From Acidobacterium sp. S8 (GTDB lineage Bacteria; Acidobacteriota; Terriglobia; Terriglobales; Acidobacteriaceae), in NCBI RefSeq assembly GCF_009765985.1, contig NZ_LMUM01000034.1, positions 698,910-762,909 on the forward strand: a stretch of DNA of 64,000 nt, written 5' to 3'. This document shows, one piece after another, positions 1-8,408 of this stretch; positions within the stretch are counted from its first letter, which is position 1; the number at the start of each line of letters is the position of its first letter. Below the pieces are notes generated by a model. That model saw nothing but the letters and a program-made list of their open reading frames with translations, searched no databases and was not told where the DNA came from. The position numbers and the translations under genes were made by a program.

Positions 1-2
1 AT

Positions 3-623
3 CATCCGCTCGCGGTGTATGCAGATATCGACCTGTTGCAGACGCTTTCCAACCGCGAACTGAGAGCGGGCCTTTTCGAAAGTATCAAAGCCGGTATCAT
101 TCGCGATGCGCGCCTTTTCCGCTTCATGGAGCGCAATGTCGAAGCTATCCTCAGACGGGATAGCAAAGCGCTCGAGTACGTCATATCCGTTTCGATCAAA
201 ATGAAGGCTGAAGTAGTTGGCATTGATGAGCGAGAGTCAGGCTTGCGCATGATTCTGAACCTGGGCCACACCGTCGGACATGCCATTGAGGTTGCAACTC
301 ACTACCGAAAGCTGCTGCACGGCGAAGCGATAGCCTGGGGCATGCTGGCGGCCCTTCAGCTTGGCCGTTCGCGTAACACAATCTCTTCCGCAGACGCCGA
401 TCGCGTGCAACGGACCATCCTTGCCTACGGGCCGCTGCCGCCATTCAAAGCCACCGCGCAAAAATTGATTGAAGCTGCCTCGCGCGACAAGAAGAATCGT
501 GCCGGAGTACGTCGTTTCATACTGCCGGAAGGAATCGGCAGCGCAACCGTGGTAGAAGATGTAAAAGACGTCGAGTTGATCGAGGCGATCGACTGGATGC
601 TCGCCCGCGTTCGAGAGGTATGA
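3..623 (+). CDS. aroB: 3-dehydroquinate synthase, C-terminal part (cut by window start)
   Basis: Second step of the shikimate pathway: converts DAHP to 3-dehydroquinate using NAD and a divalent metal, in the cytosol. The visible 206 residues are the C-terminal metal-binding half. They show the [15 protein letters not shown] stretch, the [12 protein letters not shown] motif with metal-ligand histidines, and HGEAIAWGM with a further ligand His. The family is usually about 360 residues, so roughly 150 residues (the NAD-binding half) lie before the window. The reading frame is open back to base 3 ([10 protein letters not shown]), so the GTG at base 15 in the ORF track is not the true start. Its stop overlaps the ATG of the next gene (ATGA), indicating translational coupling. 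Family assignment is secure. Confidence 0.95.
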   Translation, partial: HPLAVYADIDLLQTLSNRELRAGLFESIKAGIIRDARLFRFMERNVEAILRRDSKALEYVISVSIKMKAEVVGIDERESGLRMILNLGHTVGHAIEVATHYRKLLHGEAIAWGMLAALQLGRSRNTISSADADRVQRTILAYGPLPPFKATAQKLIEAASRDKKNRAGVRRFILPEGIGSATVVEDVKDVELIEAIDWMLARVREV

Positions 624-1363
624 TGCCGACTCAGGGAGCACAGCCAGCTGGGACGTCCGATCCGCAGAGTGCTGCGCGCGCTGTGCGTGACATGTTCGAC
701 AGCATCGCGCCACGCTACGACCTGCTGAACCATGTGCTCTCGATGAATATCGATCGCCTGTGGTGGTGGCGCACTGCTCGTAAATTCCAGAATATTCTCG
801 CGCGCCCTGAAACGACTATCCTCGATATATGCTGCGGCACAGGCGATATGACGATGGCCTTGCTGCGCCATCGCCCTGCGAACGCGAAGCCTGTTCTTGC
901 CGCCGATTTCTCCCACCAGATGCTGATTCGCGGCAATAGCAAATTCTTAAGACACAACGCCGTTGCCGTGGAAGCAGACGCGCTGCAACTGCCGTTGGCA
1001 TCCTCATCCATCGACCTCGTTACCTCGGCCTTCGGCTTCCGCAACCTGTCGAACTACCTCGCAGGCCTCACAGAGTTTTACCGCGTTCTCCGGCCCGGCG
1101 GCGAGTTCGGCATCCTCGACTTCAGCGAGCCTTCCGGCATTACCGGCAAGCTCTACGCCTTTTACTTCCGGCGCGTTCTTCCAGCCATCGGGTCACGCAT
1201 CTCTGGCACGACCGGACCTTATGCCTATCTGCCGGCTTCCGTGCATCATTTTCCGCCGCCAGCTGAAATGCTCGACCAAATGCGCAGCGCCGGTTTCGTC
1301 GATGTTTCCTGGCAGCCGTACAGCTTCGGCATTGCAGGTCTCTACCGTGGTGTGAAACCCTAG
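620..1363 (+). CDS. ubiE: Demethylmenaquinone/ubiquinone C-methyltransferase
   Basis: SAM-dependent methyltransferase of the UbiE/MenG family, which carries out the C-methylation step of menaquinone (or ubiquinone) synthesis. It is 247 residues, the usual family length. The N-terminal signature [21 protein letters not shown] is followed by the SAM-binding motif DICCGTGD near residue 70 and the downstream DFSEPSG and [13 protein letters not shown] stretches. The start ATG overlaps the aroB stop by four bases; a second ATG follows directly at 623, so the start may be one codon later. Acidobacteria use menaquinone, so the menG role is the likelier one; the quinone type cannot be read from the sequence. 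Confidence 0.93.
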   Translation: MMPTQGAQPAGTSDPQSAARAVRDMFDSIAPRYDLLNHVLSMNIDRLWWWRTARKFQNILARPETTILDICCGTGDMTMALLRHRPANAKPVLAADFSHQMLIRGNSKFLRHNAVAVEADALQLPLASSSIDLVTSAFGFRNLSNYLAGLTEFYRVLRPGGEFGILDFSEPSGITGKLYAFYFRRVLPAIGSRISGTTGPYAYLPASVHHFPPPAEMLDQMRSAGFVDVSWQPYSFGIAGLYRGVKP

Positions 1364-1369
1364 TTAGCA

Positions 1370-2806
1370 GTGATGATGCACGCCACAACAGCAACGACAT
1401 CTTCTCGCGCCCGGAGCGAAAAACGTTCTGTTGCCATGGTCTCGGTGCTGGCGGCAAGCGTGATGACGCTACTCAAACTCATCACTGGACTTTTAACCGG
1501 AAGCCTCGGCATGCTCTCTGACGCCGCACATTCCGGCATTGATCTGGCTGGCGCGGGGCTGACATTTCTCTCCGTACGAGTCTCCGATAAGCCCGCCGAC
1601 GAGGACCATCCCTACGGCCACGGCAAAATCGAGAATGTTTCTGCATTTGTCGAAACGTTTCTCATGCTGGCCTCAAGCATCTGGATTACATCCGAGGCCG
1701 TCAGGCGCATCTTCGTTCATTCAGTCGCCATTCACTATTCGTTCTGGCCGCTGCTGGTTCTGCTACTTTCTATCGGCGTCGATCTATGGCGCTCGCGCCA
1801 GCTCCTTGCGGTCGCGAACAAATATCGCAGTCAGGCACTGGAGGCAGATGCGCTGCACTTTGCTTCAGATATCTGGTCAACCGTGGCCGTCTTTATCGGA
1901 CTCTGCGCCTCGTGGCTTGGAGGACAATTTCATATTTCATGGCTAAGGCTCGCCGACCCCATCGCCGCAATTTGCGTCTCGATGATGATTCTTTATTTCA
2001 GCGGCAAGCTGGCATACCGTACCGTTGCTGCATTGGTGGACACGGTTCCGGTTGAAACCCGGCACCGAGTTCTAACCGAAGTCCGGCATACACCAGGCGT
2101 GCTCTCTGTCGATCAGGCGCGCATGCGGCGGTCCGGCAATTCTTACTTCGCCGACCTCACGCTGTCACTCTCTCGTCAATCAACATTCCAACACACCGAA
2201 CAGCTCGTAAAAGAAGCCACTGAAGCAGTGCAGCGCGTGCTGCCCGACGCCGATGTCGTCATCCATACTGTGCCGAGACCCGGCATTGCGGAAAGCATCT
2301 TCGACAAGATACGGGCAATCGCTGCGCGCAATAATGTCGTATTGCACGATGTCAGCGTGCAATCTTTTAACGACAAGCTGAGAGTAGAACAACATATTGA
2401 AGTCGCTGAAAAGATGACGCTGCGTGAAGCTCATACTTTCGTCAAGCTCATTGAACAGGAGATTCGTGACGAGCTGCCACAGATCGAATCCGTGTTGACG
2501 CACATTGAGAGCGAGCCCGCGACGATCGAGCGCCCGCTCAGTGTGGCAACCGACCAGACGATCGAGAAGCATTTGCGCCATGCAGCTTCGATTCTCCCGG
2601 AAATTATCGACATCCATGAAGTCGTCGTCGGGCGCATCGGCGATGGTGTACAGGTTTCCTGTCATTGCACCTTGCCAGACAACATGCGAATGCAGCGCGT
2701 CCATGAGGTCATCACTGCTCTTGAAGACCGCTTTAAGGTTGAGTGCCCCGAAGCGAATCGCGTGCTCATTCATCCGGAACCAGCTACCGACAATCATCAT
2801 CACTAA
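1370..2806 (+). CDS. Cation diffusion facilitator (CDF) metal exporter with extended C-terminus
   Basis: Proton-coupled efflux pump for divalent metals (Zn, Fe, Mn, Co or Cd) in the inner membrane. Six hydrophobic segments lie within residues 20-225. Transport-site HxxxD motifs are visible in TM2 (AHSGID) and TM5 (LHFASD), a pair typical of zinc-type CDFs, and DHPYGHGKIEN follows TM2. Typical CDFs are about 300 residues with one cytosolic ferredoxin-like domain. This one is 478 residues, and the tail after residue 225 looks like three successive domains of that kind, ending in a His-rich ATDNHHH tail. It starts six bases after ubiE. Metal specificity cannot be stated firmly. Confidence 0.9.
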   Translation: MMMHATTATTSSRARSEKRSVAMVSVLAASVMTLLKLITGLLTGSLGMLSDAAHSGIDLAGAGLTFLSVRVSDKPADEDHPYGHGKIENVSAFVETFLMLASSIWITSEAVRRIFVHSVAIHYSFWPLLVLLLSIGVDLWRSRQLLAVANKYRSQALEADALHFASDIWSTVAVFIGLCASWLGGQFHISWLRLADPIAAICVSMMILYFSGKLAYRTVAALVDTVPVETRHRVLTEVRHTPGVLSVDQARMRRSGNSYFADLTLSLSRQSTFQHTEQLVKEATEAVQRVLPDADVVIHTVPRPGIAESIFDKIRAIAARNNVVLHDVSVQSFNDKLRVEQHIEVAEKMTLREAHTFVKLIEQEIRDELPQIESVLTHIESEPATIERPLSVATDQTIEKHLRHAASILPEIIDIHEVVVGRIGDGVQVSCHCTLPDNMRMQRVHEVITALEDRFKVECPEANRVLIHPEPATDNHHH

Positions 2807-2816
2807 AAGGAAGATC

Positions 2817-3233
2817 ATGATCGCCAGCGCAGAATGGAAATCAGGCATGCAGTTTGACGGCCGCTCTGAAAGTGGCCACACCATCCACTTTGACGCAGAT
2901 CCGGCACACACCGCTGGTCCCACTCCCATGGAAGCTGTGCTGGCCGCGCTCTGCGGTTGCACTTCAGTCGATGTCGTCAGCATTCTTCAAAAAAAGCGCG
3001 AATCCTTCACCAGCCTCGTCGTATCAGCCGAAGCGCAACAGGCCCCCGCGCCTCCTCGCGTCTTTACACACATACGGCTGATTTATCGGGTCGACGGCAA
3101 AGTATCAAAAAAAGCGATGGAAGATGCCGTAGCGCTGTCCAAAGACAAATACTGTTCTATCAGCAAAATGCTCGAGAAGAGCGCAGCCATCGACTTCGCC
3201 ATCGAATATGCCGACGAGGCGCAGGGCAAATGA
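2817..3233 (+). CDS. OsmC/Ohr-family peroxiredoxin-like protein
   Basis: Small cytosolic thiol-dependent hydroperoxide reductase family (OsmC-like), 138 residues. Two conserved cysteine regions are visible, LAALCGCTSVD near residue 48 and KYCSISKML near residue 106, matching the paired reactive cysteines of the family. The ORF-track entry starting at 2505 runs far upstream inside the CDF gene. The ATG at 2817 is preferred because it follows an AGGAAGA ribosome-binding site ten bases after the CDF stop, and because the family fold begins there. Its stop overlaps the next start (ATGA). Substrate unknown. Confidence 0.88.
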   Translation: MIASAEWKSGMQFDGRSESGHTIHFDADPAHTAGPTPMEAVLAALCGCTSVDVVSILQKKRESFTSLVVSAEAQQAPAPPRVFTHIRLIYRVDGKVSKKAMEDAVALSKDKYCSISKMLEKSAAIDFAIEYADEAQGK

Positions 3234-3991
3234 TCCGCTTCTTCCGTCTCGGGCTGGTGGCGTTGTTACTATGCGTGGTGGCGCTGCTATCGGCGATCAC
3301 CACCATGCACTTCGCCATCCACGGGGCGGAGGTGTCTGTTCCCGATTTTCGCGGACTGACGGTAGCAGAAGCGATGCGCAAAGCGGCTGCACTTGATCTG
3401 AACCTCAGCGTTGACAATCGCTTCTATAGCGCTGAAATGCCCTCAGGGCGCGTGCTCACGCAAACACCTGCATCCGGCGTCACCGTTCGTCGCGAGTGGC
3501 GCGTTCGCATCACACAAAGCCTCGGCCCGCAACGCATGGCCATTCCGAACGTAATCGGACAGCCCGAACGCACTGCAACCATCTCCATTCGGCGAGGCGG
3601 CCTTGACCTCGGCAACGTGGCCCACATGCCTTACCCCGGAGTGGCTGGCGGTACAGTAATTGCACAGAACCCTGCGCCAGACGCGGAAGGGGTCGAGCGC
3701 CCTAGCCTCAGCCTGCTCGTTGCGGATGCAACAACACCCGCACCGCCGGCCTACGTGATGCCCGACTTTACCGGACAGCTCTTTCCGACCGCCGCGGCCA
3801 CCATCGTACACAGCGGCTTAAAAACAGGGCCGCCGCTTGAGGCGAGAATGCCGATTGCATCCATTACGCCCACCGACGCAGGACAAGCACCCACTACGCC
3901 GGTACCCCCAGGCACCGTCATTAGTCAAGCGCCACCGCCCGGATCTCACATCGATGCGAGCACACCGGTACAATTCACGGTTGCACACTAA
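3230..3991 (+). CDS. Membrane-anchored PASTA-domain protein
   Basis: 253-residue protein with one N-terminal hydrophobic segment (residues about 5-28, LGLVALLLCVVALLSAI) followed by three PASTA repeats (about 36-100, 105-170 and 176-250). PASTA domains bind peptidoglycan or beta-lactam-like groups in penicillin-binding proteins and Ser/Thr kinases. Here no kinase or transpeptidase domain is attached, so the protein probably sits outside the membrane as a cell-wall ligand binder or scaffold. The start at 3230 overlaps the osmC stop by four bases; the ORF-track start at 2957 is inside the previous gene. The stop overlaps the convergent rsmB stop by four bases. Confidence 0.85.
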   Translation: MIRFFRLGLVALLLCVVALLSAITTMHFAIHGAEVSVPDFRGLTVAEAMRKAAALDLNLSVDNRFYSAEMPSGRVLTQTPASGVTVRREWRVRITQSLGPQRMAIPNVIGQPERTATISIRRGGLDLGNVAHMPYPGVAGGTVIAQNPAPDAEGVERPSLSLLVADATTPAPPAYVMPDFTGQLFPTAAATIVHSGLKTGPPLEARMPIASITPTDAGQAPTTPVPPGTVISQAPPPGSHIDASTPVQFTVAH

Positions 3992-5343
3992 TTGTGACGT
4001 GTAAGCAGCGCAGCGAAGAATCCATCGCATTGGTGGACTCCGGGAATTGTACGCAAACAGCCATCAACCACGGCCGTATCGCGCAGTTGCTGCGCTCCCT
4101 CACGTAGCAGGACTCTAGCCTGTTCCAGTCGATCAATCTCTCCGTCCAATGGAACGATTTCAAAATCCTCGCGGCTGCGAAGAGCGGCCTGCACCACAGC
4201 CTCATTCTCCTCAGGCTCGAGAGAGCACGTTGAATAGAGCAGCTTCCCTCCCGGTTTTACACTGCGCATCAGGGAAGTCAGAATTTCTATCTGACGCGTC
4301 TGCTGACGCTTCAGTCCATCCTCGTTGAGCCGATGGCGAATCTCCGGGTTTCGCGCCAGTGTTCCCGTTCCGCTGCACGGAGCATCGCACAAGACAAGAT
4401 CGAATTCCGGATGGAACGCTCTTTTTGCAACATCATCGGTTACAAACTCTATAGAGCAGTCAAACCGTTCTATCCTAAGCATCCGCTGCATTGCATCCAG
4501 ACGACGCTTGCTAACATCACAAGCGGTAATCTGCGCTCCTGGATTACGTTCCGCAAGGATTGCCGTCTTGCCGCCAGGAGCGGCACATGCATCAAGAATT
4601 TTCTGTCCCCTGCCTGCGAGTTCAGCGACAAGCTGTGAACCCTCATCCTGAATACGCGCCACCCCTTCATGAAACGTGGTCGAAGCTGAGATATCTCCCC
4701 ATAGCACTCTGCGTACATTTGCAAGATAACTTGAGGGCGCAAGCTCGATGCCCTCAGCGAGCAGCCGTTCTTCTGCATCCGGCGCTAGCAATCGGACGAA
4801 TGCAGGCGCAGGCTCCTGATCATATTCACAGATAAGTTTGGCCGCTTGAAATCCAAGATTTCTGCCCCAGCGCTCAACCAGCCATCGTGGATGCGCAGAT
4901 AGATCGGCGAGTGTCGATAGATTTGTAACTTCTACTGTATCGTTTGTTTTACCCTGGCCCGCAATTTTGCGCAGGATGGCATTCACCATACCAGCGGCAA
5001 ATTTATTCCCGTCGCTCTTAGCCAACTCGACGCTCTCTCCAATTGCGGCATAGGGGGGAACACGATCAAGATATAGCAACTGGAAAGCACCGAGACGCAT
5101 GGCGACTCGCACAGCTGTATCGAGCTGTGCTTTCGGACGGCTAAGAAGAGCCGCAATACGCGCATCCAGTGCAATCTGCCACCGAAGCACGCCCATCACG
5201 AGATTCATAGTCAGATTGCGGTCCTGTGGCGAGAGATCTTCCATCGCTGGTTGATACAGCAGCTCGTCGCTGTTTCCCGAACCGCGTTCCACCGCCAACA
5301 ATATTTCAAAAGCAGCCGCGCGCGCTGGAGCAACGCCTTTCAT
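3988..5343 (-). CDS. rsmB: 16S rRNA (cytosine(967)-C5)-methyltransferase
   Basis: Methylates C967 of 16S rRNA. The 451 residues comprise an N-terminal NusB-like RNA-binding domain (about 1-140) and a Rossmann methyltransferase domain (about 170-450). The SAM-binding region LDACAAPGGKTA is followed by the motif IV cysteine in DAPCSGTGTLARNPE and the catalytic cysteine in STCSLEPEENE, the two-cysteine pattern of RNA m5C methyltransferases. Its start overlaps the fmt stop by four bases, giving the widespread def-fmt-rsmB order. It ends tail to tail with the PASTA gene. Confidence 0.95.
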   Translation of the reverse strand: MKGVAPARAAAFEILLAVERGSGNSDELLYQPAMEDLSPQDRNLTMNLVMGVLRWQIALDARIAALLSRPKAQLDTAVRVAMRLGAFQLLYLDRVPPYAAIGESVELAKSDGNKFAAGMVNAILRKIAGQGKTNDTVEVTNLSTLADLSAHPRWLVERWGRNLGFQAAKLICEYDQEPAPAFVRLLAPDAEERLLAEGIELAPSSYLANVRRVLWGDISASTTFHEGVARIQDEGSQLVAELAGRGQKILDACAAPGGKTAILAERNPGAQITACDVSKRRLDAMQRMLRIERFDCSIEFVTDDVAKRAFHPEFDLVLCDAPCSGTGTLARNPEIRHRLNEDGLKRQQTRQIEILTSLMRSVKPGGKLLYSTCSLEPEENEAVVQAALRSREDFEIVPLDGEIDRLEQARVLLREGAQQLRDTAVVDGCLRTIPGVHQCDGFFAALLTRHN

Positions 5344-6275
5344 CCCAGTCGATCGCCGTTTTTCAACTGGTAGCCGCGCAGAAAATCCGCAGCTGGCATG
5401 CGCTTCTTGCCTTCCATCTGGACTTCAAAAATCTCCAGTCGGCTGCTCGAGCCGCAATCGACGAAAAGCCGCTCACGATCCACTCGCACTTGGGCCGGAA
5501 TACTCTGTTCTCCACTCAACTCCATCGGATGCATATGATGCAGCGACAATTTTTTCCCGCGAAAAGACGTGTAGACCCCCGGCCACGGCTGAAAGCCGCG
5601 CCAGCGGTTGTAAATCGTCATCGCAGGACGCGTGAAATCAATCGAGCCGTCTTCCCTTTTCAAAATAGGAGCGAGCGTCGCTTGCTTATCATCCTGCTTC
5701 TTCGCCGCTATCGTGCCTGCTGTCAGCTGTTCCAGCGTTTCCACCATCAGCGGCGCGCCCATCTCGGCAAGCAGCGGAAAGATATCCTCCGATGTCTGAT
5801 CGGGGGCGATCGGCATCTCGCGCTGCAGAAGCATGTCGCCCGTATCCAGCCCTTCGTCAATGCGCATGGTCGTCGCGCCGGTAACCGGCTCGCCGTTGGC
5901 TACAGCCCATTGAATAGGGGCCGCGCCGCGGTATTTCGGCAGCAGCGATGCATGCAGGTTCAGGTTGCCAAAGCGAGGCAGATCCAGCATCCACTTCGGG
6001 ATGATACGGCCATAAGCGACAACAATGATGGCCTCTGGTTGAATCGCCTCCAGCTGCGCACGAAATTCCTGGTTATTCTTGATCTTTTCCGGCTGCACTG
6101 CCGGCAGACCGACCTCTAGTGCCGTTTGCTTCACTGGGGGAGCCACAAGTTGCATACCACGCCCGCTTGGCCGATCCGGCTGCGTTACCACAAGCTGGAT
6201 ATCATGCCCGGCATGCAGCAGCGCCTTCAGCGTGGAAACAGCAAACTGCGGCGTGCCACAAAAGACGAGGCGCAT
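5340..6275 (-). CDS. fmt: Methionyl-tRNA formyltransferase
   Basis: Formylates initiator Met-tRNA from 10-formyl-THF before translation initiation. At 311 residues it has the normal length. The catalytic region NLHASLLPKYRGAAPIQWA carries the Asn and His of the active site, and the Asp lies in DEGLDTGDML. The C-terminal tRNA-binding barrel begins near residue 205. It lies three bases after def and overlaps rsmB by four bases, so the three are surely co-transcribed. Functionally it is paired with deformylase, which removes the formyl group that this enzyme installs. Confidence 0.96.
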   Translation of the reverse strand: MRLVFCGTPQFAVSTLKALLHAGHDIQLVVTQPDRPSGRGMQLVAPPVKQTALEVGLPAVQPEKIKNNQEFRAQLEAIQPEAIIVVAYGRIIPKWMLDLPRFGNLNLHASLLPKYRGAAPIQWAVANGEPVTGATTMRIDEGLDTGDMLLQREMPIAPDQTSEDIFPLLAEMGAPLMVETLEQLTAGTIAAKKQDDKQATLAPILKREDGSIDFTRPAMTIYNRWRGFQPWPGVYTSFRGKKLSLHHMHPMELSGEQSIPAQVRVDRERLFVDCGSSSRLEIFEVQMEGKKRMPAADFLRGYQLKNGDRLG

Positions 6276-6278
6276 GGT

Positions 6279-6788
6279 CTACCACTCGCCATTTTTCTGC
6301 ATCTTGCGAATTTTGCGCAACAACAGATCGCGTTTGAGTGCGCTCACACGGAAGATAAAAAGAATTCCGTCGAGATGGTCGATTTCATGTTGAAAGGCGC
6401 GCGCCAGTAATTCGTCGCCATCAAGTTCAAACCACTTGCCATTGACATCCTGCGCACGAACGCGCACCTTCTCGGCCCGCGAAACTTTTTCCCGAATTTC
6501 CGGCAAGCTCAGACACCCTTCCTCTTCGCTCTGCTTGCCTTCTTTATAGATGACCTCAGGATTGATAAGAACAATCTTGTCTTTCGGATCCTTCTTGAAA
6601 CTGAGATCGATCACGGTCAACCGCTTCGAGACACCTACCTGCGGCGCAGCCAGACCGATACCATGAGCCGCATACATGGACTCGAACATATCATCGACAA
6701 GCGTGCGCAGCTCGTCATCGAACTCAGTCACGAGTTCGGTTTGCTTCTGCAAAATCGGATCGGGGTATTTAACAATCTCTCGAATCAT
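6279..6788 (-). CDS. def: Peptide deformylase
   Basis: Metalloenzyme that removes the N-formyl group from nascent proteins. All three signature motifs are present in 169 residues: GIGLAAPQVG at about 43-52, EEGCLSLPE with metal ligand Cys92, and HEIDHLDG with ligands His134 and His138 and catalytic Glu135. It is 12 bases downstream of aroC and three bases upstream of fmt. The short AT-rich stretch before its ATG contains a purine-rich run that can act as ribosome-binding site. Confidence 0.97.
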   Translation of the reverse strand: MIREIVKYPDPILQKQTELVTEFDDELRTLVDDMFESMYAAHGIGLAAPQVGVSKRLTVIDLSFKKDPKDKIVLINPEVIYKEGKQSEEEGCLSLPEIREKVSRAEKVRVRAQDVNGKWFELDGDELLARAFQHEIDHLDGILFIFRVSALKRDLLLRKIRKMQKNGEW

Positions 6789-6800
6789 TCTTCTTAAAAC

Positions 6801-7982
6801 TCAATAGGCGCGAATCTGCTCCACGTAACCATCATAGTTACGTTTTAATTCCTTCAACGAGTCTCCGCCGAATTTCTCCAGAACCAGGCGCGCAAATGCC
6901 AGGGCGACCATCGCTTCCGCTGCTACACCTGCTGCCGGAACCACACACACATCGCTGCGCTCGTAAGCAGCCTTCGTCTCTTCCCGCGTATCGAAGCGCA
7001 CCGACTGCAGTGGTCTGCGCAGCGTCGATATGGGCTTCAAATAGCCCCGGACAATCACGTCCTCGCCGTTCGAAATGCCACCCTCAACGCCGCCCGCGTT
7101 ATTGTGATCTCGGATAAAGCGCGTTGCCCTGCCGTCGACAGCTTCGCTGCTGTAGCCGATAGCGTCGTGCACTTCCGAACCGAACGACTCCGCAGCCGTA
7201 ACACCGCGGCCAATCTCGACCGCCTTCACTGCCTGTAACGACATCACAGCCTGCGCCAAGATGCCATCCAGTCGTTCATCCCAGTTCACATGGGTGCCAA
7301 CACCCGCAGGCGCACCGTGAATCACCACCTCGAAGACACCGCCGACTGTATCCCCCGTGCGCAACACTTTGTCGACCTCAGCCTTCATGAGCGCTTCTGC
7401 TTCTTCGTCGACGCAGCCCAACAGCACTTCATTCTTCGCACGCAATGCCGCCACTTCATCCCAGCTCGCATCCCGATCAAGCTCAGCCTGACCTACTCGG
7501 ATGACGTGGCTGGCAATATCGATGCCGAGCGGTAAAAGCAGCAGCTTCGCCAGAGCGCCCGCAGCTACGCGCGCGGTCGATTCCCTGGCTGAAGCCCGTT
7601 CCAGCACGTACCGCGCATCGGGAAAATCATACTTGAGAGCGCCGGCAAGATCCGCATGCCCCGGCCGCGGAGAAGCGACCGCCTTATGCTTTCCCGGATC
7701 GCCAGTTTCTACCGGAAGAATATCCACCCAATTCTTCCAGTCGCGATTCTCAATCTCCATCGCAACCGGCGAACCGATGGTCTTCCCATGCCGGACACCT
7801 GAAAGAATGTGCGCCGTGTCTTGTTCAATGCGCATGCGTCCGCCGCGACCATAGCCCTGTTGCCGCCGCCATAGCTCACGGTTGATGAAATTTGTGTCGA
7901 CTTCGATTCCGGCGGGCAGCCCCGAAACCAGGGCAATCAAACTCTCGCCGTGCGATTCACCTGCAGTAGAAAAACGTAACAT
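6801..7982 (-). CDS. aroC: Chorismate synthase
   Basis: Last step of the shikimate pathway: 5-enolpyruvylshikimate-3-phosphate to chorismate with reduced FMN. The 393 residues match the bacterial family. The N-terminal TAGESHGESL, the central SPRPGHADLAG, and the ERASARESTARVAAGALAK stretch are family signatures. It sits at the head of a def-fmt-rsmB run, 12 bases from def. Together with aroB and trpD elsewhere in the window it covers chorismate supply and its first tryptophan-branch use, though the three genes are not in one operon. Confidence 0.96.
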   Translation of the reverse strand: MLRFSTAGESHGESLIALVSGLPAGIEVDTNFINRELWRRQQGYGRGGRMRIEQDTAHILSGVRHGKTIGSPVAMEIENRDWKNWVDILPVETGDPGKHKAVASPRPGHADLAGALKYDFPDARYVLERASARESTARVAAGALAKLLLLPLGIDIASHVIRVGQAELDRDASWDEVAALRAKNEVLLGCVDEEAEALMKAEVDKVLRTGDTVGGVFEVVIHGAPAGVGTHVNWDERLDGILAQAVMSLQAVKAVEIGRGVTAAESFGSEVHDAIGYSSEAVDGRATRFIRDHNNAGGVEGGISNGEDVIVRGYLKPISTLRRPLQSVRFDTREETKAAYERSDVCVVPAAGVAAEAMVALAFARLVLEKFGGDSLKELKRNYDGYVEQIRAY

Positions 7983-8030
7983 GTGCGTGCTGTGCCAGTT
8001 TTGATTGTAGCGCAGCCGCGAGCGTCATAT

Positions 8031-8408
8031 TCACTCCACAAGCCACGCGTACTGTTCACCAGTCAGTGGCACCACAGATAATCTTCCCTGGCTCACCAAC
8101 GGCGAATCGGCGAAGAGCTTGTGCGCCTTGATGTCGGTCAGCGTCTTTGGCGACTTGACGGGCTTACCAGCTTTGATGCGCACAAGAGGAAGCTTCGCAT
8201 CCGTCGCATCCACAGAAACCACTGTCGCCGTGCCTACAGCCGAGCGCTCGTCGCCCGTGTGATAGATCACCAGTTTTTCGCCCGGCTTCATGCCGCGAAG
8301 AAACTTCACCGCCGCAGGATTGGTCACGCCATCCCAGATGGTCTCTTTGTCGCGCTCGAGGTCACTCATCGAATAAACCGATGGCTCGGTCTTCAACAGG
8401 TAAGGCAT
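8031..8408 (-). CDS. EVE-domain protein
   Basis: Single-domain EVE protein of 125 residues, a PUA-like fold whose members bind modified bases in DNA or RNA. The opening MPYLLKTEPSVYSMSDLE and the WDGVTNPAAVKFLRGMKPGE stretch are the family hallmarks, and the start at 8408 is fixed by the conserved N-terminus. That start lies 47 bases inside the preceding HD-nuclease gene, an unusually long overlap. The ligand in this organism is unknown. Some EVE proteins sit near modification-dependent restriction systems, but no such system is seen here. Confidence 0.88.
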   Translation of the reverse strand: MPYLLKTEPSVYSMSDLERDKETIWDGVTNPAAVKFLRGMKPGEKLVIYHTGDERSAVGTATVVSVDATDAKLPLVRIKAGKPVKSPKTLTDIKAHKLFADSPLVSQGRLSVVPLTGEQYAWLVE

